From NCBI GenBank assembly GCA_039881145.1, contig JAYKKI010000134.1, positions 1,398,001-1,462,000 of the forward strand: DNA of 64,000 nucleotides, given 5' to 3'. The stretch comes from Druceiella hillmani (taxonomy: Eukaryota > Arthropoda > Insecta > Lepidoptera > Hepialidae). Positions 52,061 to 64,000 of this stretch are shown in pieces. Every line of letters begins with the position of its first letter. Positions within the stretch are counted from its first letter, which is position 1. A model generated the notes under the pieces. It saw only the letters and a program-made list of their open reading frames with translations. It ran no database searches and was not told the origin of the DNA. A program made the translations under genes and the position numbers.

Positions 52061-53354
52061 TAGTTGAGTTAACAAGTTTCGTAGGCGCACAAGGCAACAC
52101 GTAATATTGTTATGTTCATGCAAGCTCCCGCGACAAGGTATGGAGCTGCGGTAGAGGTGTTCAAGCCCTGGTATCGTTTTTAATCAAATTTTAAATTCAT
52201 TCAACTCAATTTGAAAGTTGAAGGTGTCATATTATAACTTCATTTTATATTAAATACGACAATATTTTTTAAATTAAACGTTTAATTAAGACATAAAATA
52301 GGCATTCCTTTCTTTGAAATTTAATTTTTATTATTTCAATTTATTTTAATGTTTTAAAAAATTACCTTATCGTATATTTTATTATATTCTAAGAAATTCA
52401 TATCAATAATATTCCTATAATAGAGTAATAAACATTTTAGTAATAAATGCTCTTGTATTACGTGAAACAATTATATGACCAAGGTATCATGAAAATAAAT
52501 TTTCATTTATGTTTTGACATTTAAACGCAAGAGGAAGAAAACCATTTCTTTTATCATAAAATTTAGTATGAGTTTCTAGTGTAAATTGGTAATAGATTTT
52601 ATGTCAAAATTTTAAGAATTTTGGATATTGTTATAATATATTTTTAATATTTGCAAATTATTAAAAATTTACAATAATTGCCAGAATATAAATACCATTA
52701 AATTGTAAGACCTTAAAATCATCTTTCCAAAGGAGTAGGACTTTGAAGTTGAATCTATAAAATAAACACTTATTGAAACATTTTACTATAAATGTAAAGA
52801 GGATCAAATATCATGTACTTACGACTTTTGTGACCCTCAAACATTTGTATATCATTTAATTATGTTTTATTCATACTTTATTTCGTTCGAGCAACATCAC
52901 TTGGTTGAAAATGAGTATAACATCGTAGTAGCTACTCAAAATAGCACTTATATTGCCGTGTAATAATTTGGAGTAGGTATTTATATTTTAACGCACGGTG
53001 TTAAAATATCAAAGAATTAAAGTAGTATTATAATATCTTAATAGGAATTTTTTCGTATTTTTTATTTTATCACAAAATTTAATACCGGGTCTTCATGTAA
53101 TATTAATTAAATATATGCTGCCCTTGGCAAAACGTTTTTACTATTGTGAAATGAATACACACGTATCCTTTTATTTGCATTTTGGCTTATTTAATTTTTT
53201 GATATACCCACTAGAGACGAACGTTCTAACTTAACTTTATCATTTAGAGCTAAAATATTAAATTATTACAGAATAAATTTTTTTTTTCATCAGTTAAACG
53301 CACATAATTTTAATGAAAATTAAATAATTACATGTTACACAAGAGCAGGAAATG
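52061..53354. other. AT-rich stretch between duplicated blocks 3 and 4 in copy B
   Basis: About 1 kb longer than the matching interval in copy A (11196-11464), so an insertion here or a deletion there occurred after duplication. No element is recognisable in it. Confidence 0.5.
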
Positions 53355-53780
53355 TTTGACAACCACTGAGTCACAGTGTTAAACGATTCAGCTCATTTGC
53401 ATACTAATGTTTAAGTAACTAAGAGAATCGGTTAATTTGTAAATTTAATTATCAATTTCAGTAACTATGAAAAGGAGTTCAAATGTTGGGTGAAATATTT
53501 ATATATTTTTCTCATAATTTTTAGATACCAGATTGTCCTAAATTGGACCGTTTAGCTGCTAAGAAAAGAAATGTTCTTATAACAATCGATGTTAAAATAT
53601 GATGTCAAACATATTTTCAGAGTAATAATGAAATTTGTAAATCCCGTAAACGTTCCGAGATAGCTTTTATATTTAGATGAACTATGGTATCCATCTCATT
53701 TAAGTATAAATTAAAAAATAAACTCGTTTGGAACTCACAACAATGTAAATATTTTTACATTATTACATTTAGAAAATATT
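53355..53780 (+). repeat. Duplicated non-coding block 4, copy B
   Basis: Partner of 11465-11890, with octamer ATTTGCAT at 53395-53402 and TTATATTTAGATGAACT near 53670. Confidence 0.88.
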
Positions 53781-53944
53781 TCAATAATTTATTAAAAACT
53801 TTATTGTCTATTTTAATAGCATTATTTCCGTTATTTTAACTTTTCATACACGTTGTAAACAATCTACTTAGAATTGACCAACAAATTGTAATGAAATACT
53901 ATTAAGTTTTATTTGCTGTAGAGTTTATAGCATATGCATATACC

Positions 53945-53946
<2 letters not shown>

Positions 53947-53982
<36 letters not shown>
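53947..53982. repeat. (TA)n microsatellite
   Basis: About 36 bp of alternating TA, positionally equivalent to 12005-12066 in duplication copy A. Confidence 0.95.
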
Positions 53983-53986
<4 letters not shown>

Positions 53987-54364
53987 AATATAAATGCCTA
54001 TTTACAAATTTTGACAAAGAGCCAAAAAACTACTTTCTAGAAATTTTCGGATTAACAGGAAACAAAATTTTATTGCTTCTAAAAGATTTGTGTCCTAAGA
54101 ATAATTCATACTACAAACAATATCTATCAGAATATTTTCCAACATAGTTATTGACTACATGTCTTATTATAAGATTTACATTTAGGGGTAGAAATATTAG
54201 TCAAAATTCCTAAAAAGAGATGAAGGTTGGCAACTTATAAACCCGTCACTTTTCAACCGATTTCTGGATGTTATCGAACCTTCTAGAATATTTCTTGTAG
54301 GATATATAAAGTATTCGAACTTCTGTTCAGTTTGCAATTAAATAATCGGCGAGTAAAGAATAAA

Positions 54365-55365
54365 TGAAAAATGGAATTATTTGGAAGCAAACTTACAGAA
54401 CTCTTTCTTCATGAATATCGTTTAGGGTAAAAAACCAGGGAAGCATCACACAATATATACACGACGATAGGTGGAGGTGTGACCTCTTGCAACACAGCCA
54501 AGTATTAGTACCAAAGATGCAAAGAAGGGAATTTGACCTGCCCGATAAACCTCATGTAAAGCGACCTCGTACAATTGATTTAGAAAAATTTAAAACCCTT
54601 GATGAAACAGATCCCAGATTAAGTTCGCATTGTTTGGCGTAGCTATTTTCATGCTCTTATACAACAAGGTTATAAAAAATAACTTCACGCCTTGAGAACT
54701 GAGTGGAAATATTCTATTTGGCTACCACGGGAGCTAACACCCTTTCAACTTCAGAGGAGAGATAATGTGTGCTTGGAGTTACTGAGTTCCCATGGTACCA
54801 ATGGTAGACTAAAGTATCAGGTTACAGGAGATGAAAAGTGAGTAGCTTATGTTAATTTTTAGGGTAAACGCCAGTGGATAGGAGATATAGAATAAGGTGT
54901 ACCTGGACCAAAATATAATTTTGTACAAGATACTTTTGCGTACATAGTGGGGTATAAATGAAGTTATTCATTGGAAACTTTTTCAAACCAACAGAATAAT
55001 TACAGCTAAGATTTATTGTGAACAATTGAGCAAAGTTACCCCTTCAATTCCTTCAAATCAAAGCAAAATGTATTTTTAAATGCCAATGCTCGACCCCACG
55101 TAGCAAAACTTACCCGTGAAAATCTACTTTCACTTGGACGGAGTATGCTACTTTACTCACTGCACTCTTCAGATCTTTCGCTATCTGATTCGCTCTCTGT
55201 CTAATAATTTACGTATAAAATTAAAGATGAAAGTCGTATCAGAATCGAACTGCATCGGTTTTTCAGTCAAAGGCCCAAATATTTCTACAAGGACGGAACT
55301 TTAGCTCTGCCTACACGTTGACGACAAATGTTAGATAACGACGGTGATTATGTAATTAAAGATTT
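54365..55365 (+). pseudogene. Decayed mariner transposase (DD34D)
   Basis: Once a cut-and-paste mariner transposase. Pieces in order: REASHNIYTTIGGG and CKEGNFDLPDKPHVKRPR (helix-turn-helix domain and linker), TEWKYSIWLPRELT, then LQRRDNVCLELLS, VTGDEK followed by TGA where Trp is usual (54824-54841, first catalytic Asp kept), VPGPKYNFVQ, NANARPHVAKLT (55082-55108; family HDNARPH, so the second catalytic Asp is Ala), HSSDLSLSDS (family SPDLAPSD, third Asp kept) and FYKDGTLALP near the C-terminus. Thirty-four residues separate the second and third catalytic positions, as in true mariners. Several frameshifts and stops are present. The inverted terminal repeats were not identified. Confidence 0.88.
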
Positions 55366-56123
55366 TTGTTGTTCTGTTGTTGACATACGATTTTGTTGAC
55401 TACATTCAATGTCTAATACAAATGAAAGTGTTAACTATTGAACCGTGTCTTGTTTTGAAATTTTAAATTAATGTCGCCATTTCTTATTGCTAAAATTATT
55501 CTTTCCAGTGACCAACCTGAGTTTGTGTAATTTTTAACAATATTTGAATAAACTTCATTTATTAATTCCTCTGGACTGTTGATGGTATTATATAATCATT
55601 CGTATGTTCAATTCGATCAGTTACACTATCAGTTGTACGAGTGCTTTCAATTTGTAAGAGTTTTTTGGCAAAATGTGACACTTCTTTATCAATGAAAGCT
55701 GAAGTCTTAAATTTATTCTTAATTGAACTTTCTTCATTTGAGGCTATGGTTGCTTCAAACATGCCTTAATTTCATTTGTTGAAATTGATTTTGGAATACC
55801 TGGAAGTGTTTGATGCAAACCTCTGGAAAATACAACTAATACAATTTCTATTAATTTTTAAATACCTTGGAGTCTTAATGCTCTGAATGACGTCTCATGT
55901 GTCATTGTCCATTCATTCCTAATTATTACTTTACACTGTTTGAAAAGTTAATCTCCTTCAAATTCTCTTGATATATTTCAAACTAAAATTCTTGCTCCGC
56001 AACGTTTAATTGTAATTAAAAAAAAATGAGCAGTTCTAGTTCCTTACATTAATATTGCTGCAATTCTAGACGATTCTAATGAAAGTGCAATTTAATTTTT
56101 AGGGCGTATTATTGTCGTCGCCG

Positions 56124-56134
56124 TGGTGTATTGG
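56124..56134 (+). promoter_or_regulatory. RNA polymerase III A box of the SINE
   Basis: TGGTGTATTGG fits the A-box consensus TRGYNNANNNG and stands 52 bases before the B box. Confidence 0.65.
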
Positions 56135-56186
56135 GTTGATCACAAGGCATACGGCCTGTGACGGCGCGGTGCACCGCGGAGACCCG

Positions 56187-56197
56187 GGTTCGATTCC
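56187..56197 (+). promoter_or_regulatory. RNA polymerase III B box of the SINE
   Basis: GGTTCGATTCC is a perfect B box (GGTTCGANTCC), flanked by the CCCGG/CCGGG pairs of a T-arm-like stem. Confidence 0.88.
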
Positions 56198-57480
56198 CGG
56201 CCGTTGGTCGAGCGGGGCTGGACGGGTGTTATGGTTGGCTGTAAGAGATTGCTCACGTAGCAATAAGTCCGCCATATGTATCAATTAGATACAGATAATA
56301 TAGATACATTAGATATCCGCCATATATATAGAGTAGATAAAATATTTTAGCCAATATTTAACTTTAAAAAAAAATCTTTCTGTACTTCCTGGTGTATCCA
56401 AATATACTACTATACCGATACTTCTGTTAACATGAGCCATGAAGAAATCAAAAGCTTGCTCTTGACTTTCTATTGAAAATTATCCCTATTAAGCGATATA
56501 TTACAATAACTCATAAATCTTATAACATTTTTTGTTTAATATTTTAGAATTCAATGCATTGTTTCCATCTTTTTTTGGCCCTTGCATTCTAAGTTCAATT
56601 AAACTTTCATTGCTTATTGCTAACTCAATTGACTTATTTATTACTTTGTATAATTTTGTATTCAGAAATTTAGCTAAAATAATCAATTTGGTTTGAACAA
56701 ATTTTATGTTTCTTTCATTTGCATGATTTCTTTCAATTTAATTGGCTTTCAACTTAATTGACGTTCTCTAACTGGTCTATTCTTGGCTTGAATCACAACT
56801 TTATACGCATCTGATACTGTTTGATCCAGTACTGATTAAATACATTGACCAATTGGTTGTACTTATGTAAAATTCTTTGTAGATCTTCAATGATTTCTCG
56901 TCTCAGTCCACTCATAGAAGTGCAATATTGATAAATTTCCATTTATTTGTCACCAAAAACATACGCTTGCAAAAATTTATGTGGTTCGCTTGCCAATGAC
57001 AACAATGATCCTAGTTTATGATATACTTTTCATTTAATAGAAACACAGGATTAAATAGATATTCTTAACTGCTCATGATAGCAGCACCAAATAGTGTTAT
57101 TTGAAAGCGTATTGTAGGCTCTCAAATTTTGTAAGACGTATTTTGATTCTTGAGTTTCTCCAGTAACGTAATTTAGAATTATAAAAATTATTTTAGTAGA
57201 AGCATTTCTATCGGTGCTGATCGAATTTTTTTATTTGTGCAACACATTACCGATGATTTATTTCTTAATTTCTTGGCATTACAGAATTGACAAACTTTTG
57301 CCTATGACAACATATTTATGTTTATTGTACTCTTTAAAGGGATCATAACGGAGTGCATCATCTGCCAAACTGTAATCGCTACTTTTTCTTATACGCACTG
57401 CTCATACATTAACGTTTTGATCATGCACTTATAATCGTTGTCTCTTACAAACTTTGCTCTTCGTAGCCCTACTTAGATTA

Positions 57481-58574
57481 TTTCGTCATATCGTTTCTTC
57501 GATAGTTTTTCTATCTGCTTGAGTATCTGAATCGATAATTTTCTCTATTTTTTCTCATTATCCATATGTTAAGTTGCCCGTCAATCTATTCGTTATTTTC
57601 ATTGTGTATATAAACGCGTTTCTCACTCCATATCTCTTTCCTTTCTTCGCTCTTCCTTCTATTGCCTCCTTTTCGGTTCACCACTGGCAAGACCTTTTCC
57701 TCTTTTAGGGTTTGACCTCCAGTAAAATGTTTCGAATATTCCAGAATAGAAATTTATTTTGACGGCCAAGTACCATCTGGAAAATTATTAAAGTTTTACT
57801 TAATGTACTGTTCATTCTCTTAAGCAATTCATTTTCTTTTTCTTATTGCGTCGAAAAAATTTTTCATTAAAAGTTATTTACTTTACTTAGAGTTTCACTT
57901 GAATCAGTCTAATCCAATTCCCGAGTTATACTAAACTATGTATTTCGTCATCGTCTTTATATATCCTTATTGCATAAAAACGGAAAATTGTAGAATGTTT
58001 CAAACTTCTGGGCTATTCCTATTAATTGTTGGTAATAACGCAGGCCTGGCGAAATCATGCAAGGTAGTTTGATTTTTAAACATTTAATTTTAACATACGT
58101 AAGTTAAATTAGAAATACCATATAATCGAAATTAAATACAAATGTAATTTAGTTTTACATTCTGTTGTTTTTAGCGTGGTGTAAAAAGTTCAATTTTCCG
58201 GGTCAAATTTTAAGAGTATTTGTTGTAGACTAGTTATTATCCTCTTTTTTTTAAATCCGCAATAGGAAATGATTTTGAATGATATCAAGTTTGCTCGTCG
58301 TAGGTACTAAATAATGATTTTTTTATATTGAATATATGTAAATCGGTGCAAATCAGGTATAAAAGAAAAGACTGGGAACAATTACATATGGAAGAGTTGA
58401 ATGAAAATGGAGGTGCGAAAAACTAGAAATGTTCGTGTACCAAAATTTAGGCATAATTAAAGGTACTAATGCAAGGTGCTTTAATAATACTAAGGGGCAT
58501 TTGAATAGTGGTAGAATGAAACAATTGTATTAAAATAGAAGATTCTAAAAATAAACATGTACATAATCCATTGT
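57481..58574. other. Possible Helitron N-terminal remnant, then background
   Basis: 57490-57720 read on the minus strand is rich in Arg, Lys and Glu (for example EPKRRQ.KEERRKERD), as in the basic N-terminus of Helitron proteins, but too decayed to assert. 57730-58574 holds nothing recognisable. Confidence 0.4.
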
Positions 58575-59180
58575 TATCTGACTAGTAGAATAGAATGCCC
58601 AGAATAGATATAAATATATATCGGGGGATATGTCCTATTTAAAGTATAAATTGTGATAACATGTAAATTAATTTATTCTCTACAGTTCTAAGTTCTAAGT
58701 ATCAAAACTCAATTTTCAATAAATGTTAAAGTTCAAAATATTAAAAAAGGACAAATCATACAATTTTAAAAATGTTTTAATTAAAATGTTAAAATGTTAA
58801 AATTTAAATTTATTTTATGCCTTACCAAACCATTATTATTGGAACCCAATTAAGTAATAATTATTAATAATCAAATCCATCAATACTCGTTCAATAAAAA
58901 ATAAATTCCTGATGTAAGTTGAAAGATAGCTTGATATAAATTTAAGTTCAGGAAACTAAGTAAATAGTCGACATTGGTTGAATAGGAAAAATTGGTAATT
59001 TGGCTTATTCAATATGAACGATTTGCCCTTGAAAAAAAACTTTTAGAACTTTTCACGGAGTTTAATATATTAAACCTTTAGAATATTACTATTGTTGGAA
59101 TCTGACTCAGACGTAAGTTGATTTTCTTCTTTACCTGACACAATGTTGATTTTATGTTATTAGTTTATTTAAATTCCTGC
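58575..59180 (+). repeat. Duplicated non-coding block 5, copy B
   Basis: Partner of 14995-15560. It contains small insertions relative to A, including a run of AAAATGTT units near 58770-58800. Confidence 0.92.
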
Positions 59181-59678
59181 ACGCGGTGATATTTATATGA
59201 TTGAATAATTAAAGAAAATGAAGGTTTTATAAGAGGCGCTATTCGGTGCTCTTAATAAATGCTAATATTATTTAGTATACGTAGAAGTAAATGGAAAAAG
59301 AATTACGATAGTGAAAGTAAAATTGATGCAATATACGAGTCTCGTACATCAAATACTGAAGAAACATCTAAAACGAATTTAAAACAATTCTAAAGAAAAT
59401 GTAAGAAATAATAATTTAAGTATGAATTAAATAAATTATTTGGAAAATCAATATAACTGTATTTGTATTAAATTAGGGAAATACTTAAATATACTTCTTG
59501 TTAAGGGATGGATTAATATGAAAGAAGGGGTATATGTCAAAAAAAGCTTAAAAAATTGTCTTCAACTTATTATTTTATTGTAGTGTCGAAAAGAAAGTAT
59601 CGTGATGATATAAATAAATAAAAATATCAACGTTGCATAGATAAATAAAAGGCTGCTCTTCCCTACATTTTACATATA

Positions 59679-59757
<79 letters not shown>

Positions 59758-60509
59758 ATATGTTTTGAATTGATGATATTAGATGTAATCGACCTTATTT
59801 TTCTATAAGAATTTCAGTTCTAGGACTAGGAAGCTTAAATTACTTGAACTAAAGAACTGAGTAGCTCTTAATAAAGAAACCCAGGATGAATAGTTTTGTG
59901 CTTATTTGCATTCTTAATATATATTTATGCAACAGTATTTTAAATAAGATCGTAACAGCACGGCTCTATAGTGTTTTAGCCCTGAATAATCAGACGTTTC
60001 TATTAGCTATCCCTATACTTTAATATTTACATGATAACTATAGAAATTATTTTACTATAGAATTTATTATTGTTAAAAAATACACATAAGGAAGCAAGTA
60101 ACGGAGGAAAAATTATGTTTTATTGACCACTCACATTTAAATTATTTTACATTTATAATGAATAGCAACTATTGCAAAAAAATTTCTGCTAAATAAAAGT
60201 AGGAAAAATACTAGTTATTCGCAACAGAGCTTGGTTAAAATTTAACAATTTTCTTTTATTATTGATATTCATAAAAAGTATTCGTTAAAATACAATAACA
60301 ATTAGTTACAAAATATTGAATTATTTTACAAAAAAATCCAAACGCAAAAAAGAAAACAGTATTGTTGAAAAGGAAACTCTTAAAACTAAACATAATTTTA
60401 AAATGGTAACTTGAAAATTATATTTATTAAAATGAAGAAAATGTCTGATCTTTCACAGCCTTTATATAATTGTATTATTAAGTTAATTACTTTTTGTTTT
60501 AGTGTGAAG
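59181..60509. other. AT-rich stretch in duplication copy B
   Basis: Includes the weak block-6 match at 59640-59690 and the TA array at 59671-59760. The plus-strand frame 60411-60608 enters block 7 and is not conserved in its partner, so it is not called as a gene. Confidence 0.5.
59671..59760. repeat. (TA)n microsatellite ending in (TG)n
   Basis: About 75 bp of alternating TA with TACATA interruptions, then TGTGTGTGTG. Confidence 0.95.
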
Positions 60510-60800
60510 AGAATTGTAGAAAAAGTAGAATATTCTTCTTGGGACGAAATAAAACGAAGTAATGAGACAAGTCTGAACGACCTTCGGTGCGGAAAATATT
60601 CTAGCTAGAACAGATCTTTAACAAAAAAGGCGAAATTTAAATGCCTTCTTTTCTAATATCCTTAAAAAGTCAGCGAGGTCGAAAGTAATAAATGAGCAAC
60701 ATTTTACTTAAATTAAAATGTCAGTAGGACGGCATGCAACTGTGTTCCATTGGTACAAACTTTTTACTTTTTAGCCATTAAATACAAAAATGTTATAATA
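60510..60800 (+). repeat. Duplicated non-coding block 7, copy B
   Basis: Partner of 21680-21990, including the 17-bp identity TCGAAAGTAATAAATGA at 60679-60695. Confidence 0.82.
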
Positions 60801-61384
60801 AAGAATAATTGTACTCAATTAAAAAGAAATAATTGAGTTTAAGTTCGGGGCACAATCTGCGGGTATTTATATTGCGCAGCAATATGTTTGGTACCTATGA
60901 GTGTGAAATAATGTGATGGTACGCCAAGTGAAGTGGCTTAATTTAAGAATTTACTTGGGTAATGCATAGACTCTTGTCTAACTATCACCATATCAACATA
61001 CATACATCTATGTAATGGAGCATAATCGAACTTAGAAAAATCTGATCATTGAAACAGTCGAGGGTATCATTTCTTAGAACCCAAATGGTTCAGCAAAAAC
61101 CAAAAAAAAACTATTAATTTATTAGTAGATTTAATTCCGGACAGATGCCTGTGATCATATTTTGATTTTTATTGACAATCAGACATAAATCAAAACCCTC
61201 TAGTGAAATTTTTAATTCATGCATTTAGATGGTATCGTTTCCCGACTAGAGTTAGTTATTAGCAAAACAACTATTACCATATTCAAATATTTGGAAACGA
61301 ATATACCGAGATCTAATAGAGAAATAACATTTGAACATGCTACTATATATGAGAATATCTGAGGCATGCATTTGCGCGTGTCCC
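60801..61384. other. Non-coding stretch beside the second Helitron relic
   Basis: May hold the decayed C-terminal part of that Helitron gene, but I could not read convincing motifs. Confidence 0.4.
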
Positions 61385-61895
61385 TCATAGAATTATTGGT
61401 AAAGTTTATCTGAAATCACCGGCGAAAAAGATTTTTACACCACGCATAATTTTAATATTGTTCCTGAGGCCCTCTAGTGTAAGATCGAATATTTCTGCTG
61501 TAGTTTTTTGACTTTCATTGAAGTACTCCCAACTAAATTTTATTACACATTGTACTACACATCCCAGAACTTTCGCGAGTTGCGTATATTACTTGTTTAC
61601 ACACAGCGAGAGCTGTTCGTTCTCCTTCGAGCAGCATAGTAGCAATCCCGAATAAGGCGACTTCTATTGCTGTAAAATCTTCTGGGCAAAGTTTCGCTAA
61701 CTGCAAATTTACTAGAAAAGTTTATCTGCTACAACTAGATGCTCCAAAAAAAAGTTTTGCAGATTGTTTTGCAGATTGAAAACGCTTTCCAAGGATATTT
61801 TCATAGGCAAATTTTTGATCAAAATTTATTGATGTAGCTTACTTTGCAGCCAACGCTTTAAATTTTTGTTTATTGTATGACATTTTCGTTAACTT
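61385..61895 (-). pseudogene. Second Helitron helicase relic
   Basis: Minus-strand remains of the Pif1-like helicase domain of another Helitron copy. In order: MSYNKQKFKALAAK, INFDQKFAYENIL (family N.DQ..VY..I), LFFGASSCSR then a stop and TFLVNLQLAKL (family FFLDAPGGTGKTFL.NL.LA: Walker A destroyed), VALFGIATMLLEGERTAL (family ASSGIAATLLEGGRTAHS), KFSWEYFNESQKTTAEIFD (Walker B region WDE altered to WEY), TLEGLRNNIKIMRGVKIFFAGDFR, then TAA in place of Gln and TLPIILEG. It overlaps in content with the helicase part of the 55.5-kb relic, so it is a separate insertion or duplicate, not the other half of it. Confidence 0.83.
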
Positions 61896-62686
61896 CAGAT
61901 ACACTATTATCATTTTCGGAGATATAAAGACCCATACTCCTATTACTTTGACCTGATAGTGAATGTACTTATTTTTGAATTTCAAGTAATGCTACTACAT
62001 TAAAAACTTCATTACTATAGTCAAGATTAGTCACAATTTTTCTACATGGAATGTAAAATGTCTTAATCCATATTTTGTGAGAATTCCATAAATATAACCG
62101 ATTATACGCGTAACAAAATAAAAGCATTTTTGAGATAATGTTTTCACGATACTGGATTACTACTTAGATCTGCTATTTTGAAGGTTTCATCCCTGTGAGA
62201 ATCGTTGTCAAACAACCGTAAAGTTCTGCAAGCTGCATTAGTAAGAACTATGAATTAACTACATATAAACTTCGAACAGACCTTTAACTCTTTACAATAA
62301 AAGATGCATGTGAAAACTTATTATATAACTGGAATAGACAGTATAATATTACACATATTTAGCGGATATTTGTTTTCGGCCTACGTAAAATAAGTTTGAA
62401 CTTCACAATACAGCAACGTTTTTGGAAATACGCGCTTGGGTGTGCACGTGCATGTGAATATGACAAATAACTGTCACATTTTTTCGCATTCTCTTATACT
62501 TTCCTTGATATTAATTTTTTAAATTTTACTTAACCCTTTGTGCTTATATTATTATTAGTTTGTTAAGGTATAATATGTTAGGAAATAATTAAAAGGTGTT
62601 GGACATAAAAATATTTTTTTTTGTTTACTTTAAGGTGATGGCTAAAATAAAATGAACTTTCTTTGAAAAATGATATAAAGATATTA

Positions 62687-62780
<94 letters not shown>

Positions 62781-64000
62781 GCATGTATATATTTGAATTA
62801 ATTTAGTTGAGTATACACATTTGAATTTATCATTTTTGTATAATAGAATAAAATTTGTTTCTAAACTTGAGACATAAAAAATGTTTGTGTTAAATTAATA
62901 TTATGGAACTATTTTAGTGTTTTTAAAGTCATCGTTCGTTTCAAGTTAAGTTTTTATTTCAACATTATTAAAATATAAATGGTTAAATCAAAGATAATGA
63001 CAGTAATGAGAAGAAATATCGAAATGAATTTTGAAATTAGTGACTAAAATTATTAAATAATGTTACCGTCTAGTTAATGCATTGATATAAAATAGAAAAT
63101 TCCCCGAACACGAAATATATTTTTAAATATTTATTATATGTAAACTTGATAAAACTGCAATATCGCAAAGTTAGGAAAAGCAATGGTAGGTATTTTTGTA
63201 GAAATACGTATGTTTGTAAACTAATTGTAAATATTTTTCCCACATGGAAATCTAGTGGTATATGGAAACAACTGTTGCAAACATAGTATGAATTCAAGCC
63301 CCGCTTAAATAAAAAAGTTCCGAATTATAAACGTTTATATTTTCATTACGTTGTTAAATTGGAGAATTATTTCATACCCACCCACAAACTGCAATTCTTA
63401 CACAAAGCTGAAATTTTATTGCAGACAATTTTTACGTAATAAATTGCATACGTGGTTTTCTCCAAATAATGAAACTTAAAATTTTAATGTTTACATGTCA
63501 CAATTGTTTCGTTATAGATAAAAAATGTTTACCTCCAGTGTTGTTTGAGTCTCGATTGATATTATTGTAAAAAAATTAAAATATATTAGAAAATCTATGA
63601 GGGACAAAAATTTCAAGGAACGTTCGATTTTATTGTATTAACAATACAAATGCAAAAGTAATTTGTAACAATTTGGTTGCTTATAACCTTTCTACTTAAA
63701 AGAAAATATATGTGTAAATAATAGATTTTTGTAACAATTTTAGAAAAAAATATTTTTCTTTTCTGAATTTTCTTAATTTAACTAAAGCATAATATTATAT
63801 TCCTCCTCTTAATCAAAACGGTATACTGTGTAGTTTTAAGTTACATAATGGTTATACTTATATAGTTTTAAGTTACATAATGGGTATTCTTCATAGAACT
63901 ACATATAACTCATATGAGAATGTTTCCGCGCTCGATGAAAATAATAATCAGTTCTGTCCTCATGGGTAAACTATTAATTTTATCTATTTAATATTAGGTC
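61896..64000. other. AT-rich non-coding stretch to the window end
   Basis: 61900-62300 may contain further upstream Helitron remains on the minus strand, but they are not readable. A 21-bp direct repeat TAGTTTTAAGTTACATAATGG lies at 63831-63851 and 63863-63883. No gene was recognised. Confidence 0.5.
62690..62792. repeat. (TA)n microsatellite with TGTA/TACA interruptions
   Basis: About 100 bp of alternating TA ending GCATGTATAT. Confidence 0.96.

Larger units (their letters stand above)
56112..56330 (+). mobile_element. tRNA-derived SINE inserted in the Helitron relic
   Basis: Head with RNA polymerase III promoter boxes (A box TGGTGTATTGG, B box GGTTCGATTCC), GC-rich and unlike its surroundings. 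The body TAAGAGATTGCTCACGTAGC, then AATAAGTCCGCCATATGTAT, and a TAGATACA-rich tail follow. The minus-strand reading frame over the head gives the IEPGSPRC signature that mis-annotated tRNA-SINEs produce. It lies exactly where the Helitron helicase gene has lost its middle. SINEs are copied by LINE machinery; the partner LINE is unknown. No clear target-site duplication was found. Confidence 0.82.
55460..57480 (-). pseudogene. Decayed Helitron helicase/replicase gene, internally deleted
   Basis: Rolling-circle Helitron protein relic on the minus strand. From 57.48 down: ALRYDPFKEYNK, then VCQFCNAKKLRNKSSVMCC (the C..C...KF..E..G.CC zinc region), TIRFQITLFGA, KLGSLLSLASEPHKFLQAYVFGD, LRREIIEDLQRILHKYN and DAYKVVIQAKNRPV, all N-terminal Helitron hallmarks in the correct order. 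After the SINE, helicase-domain pieces follow: SSRIAAILM..TRTAHF (family SSGIAATLL..GRTAHS), FKQCKVIIRNEWTMTHE (family CKLIIWDECTMAHK), LHQTLPGIP (family DFRQTLPVIP), and VYSNIVKNYTNSGWSLERIILAIRNGDIN in the 55.5-kb part. The central HUH nuclease region and the P-loop are not seen, so a large internal segment is missing around 56.3-56.5 kb. Basic stretches up to about 57720 may be more of its N-terminus. Confidence 0.88.

Noticed and set aside
55116..55304. Plus-strand 62-codon frame as a gene
   Set aside because: It is an out-of-frame piece of the mariner relic.
56112..56200. Functional tRNA gene
   Set aside because: A and B boxes are present, but a full cloverleaf is not formed and the sequence continues into a SINE body and tail inside a Helitron relic.
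60411..60608. Small coding gene in duplicated block 7
   Set aside because: The paralogous block at 21680-21990 does not keep the frame, and the upstream half lies in AT-rich background.

Overview
This window is AT-rich, gene-poor eukaryotic DNA. It is very probably from an insect, judging by the transposon families present: a Jockey-type LINE, mariner, Helitrons, a tRNA-derived SINE and a transposase with long terminal inverted repeats. I found no intact host gene, no credible host exon, no rRNA gene and no functional tRNA gene in the 64 kb. Every protein-like signal I can defend is a decayed transposon. The rest is intergenic or very large intronic DNA with about a dozen (TA)n microsatellites, several tandem repeats and a few perfect palindromes. 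The order of insect is not decided by anything I see.

Layout. 0-9 kb: a dispersed-repeat copy (about 453-830), a 111-bp tandem repeat (4667-5232), TA arrays and a perfect hairpin (8139-8200). 9.9-22 kb: the first half (A) of an old duplication, interrupted by a 5'-truncated Jockey LINE (15676-17437, minus) and a second dispersed-repeat copy (19446-19770). 22-40 kb: mostly featureless, with a 57-bp tandem repeat (25892-26090), a perfect 88-bp-arm foldback (27040-27272), a decayed DDE transposase (28560-29690, minus) and a GC/GT-rich alternating tract (31031-31333). 40.8-44.2 kb: a 3.5-kb DNA transposon with about 465-bp terminal inverted repeats and a broken transposase gene. 50.3 kb: a textbook Helitron 3' end. 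50.8-60.8 kb: the second half (B) of the duplication, containing a transposon pile-up at 54.4-57.5 kb (mariner, then a Helitron helicase gene with a tRNA-SINE inside it). 61.4-61.9 kb: another Helitron helicase relic.

The most interesting signal is not a gene. Several diverged but clearly alignable non-coding blocks occur in the same order and orientation in two places about 40 kb apart: 10.29/51.08, 10.91/51.76, 11.47/53.36, 15.0/58.6 and 21.68/60.51 kb, with weaker matches at 9.87/50.79 and 17.87/59.64. Stop codons and indels differ between partners, so they are not exons. The pattern fits an ancient segmental duplication in which some non-coding stretches (possible regulatory elements, with ATTTGCAT octamers and TAATT-type sites) stayed recognisable while the rest decayed. 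The transposons at 15.7-17.4 and 54.4-57.5 kb are each present in only one half, so they arrived after the duplication.

All repeat and pseudogene calls come from reading the sequence and from remembered family motifs; no search or alignment program was run.
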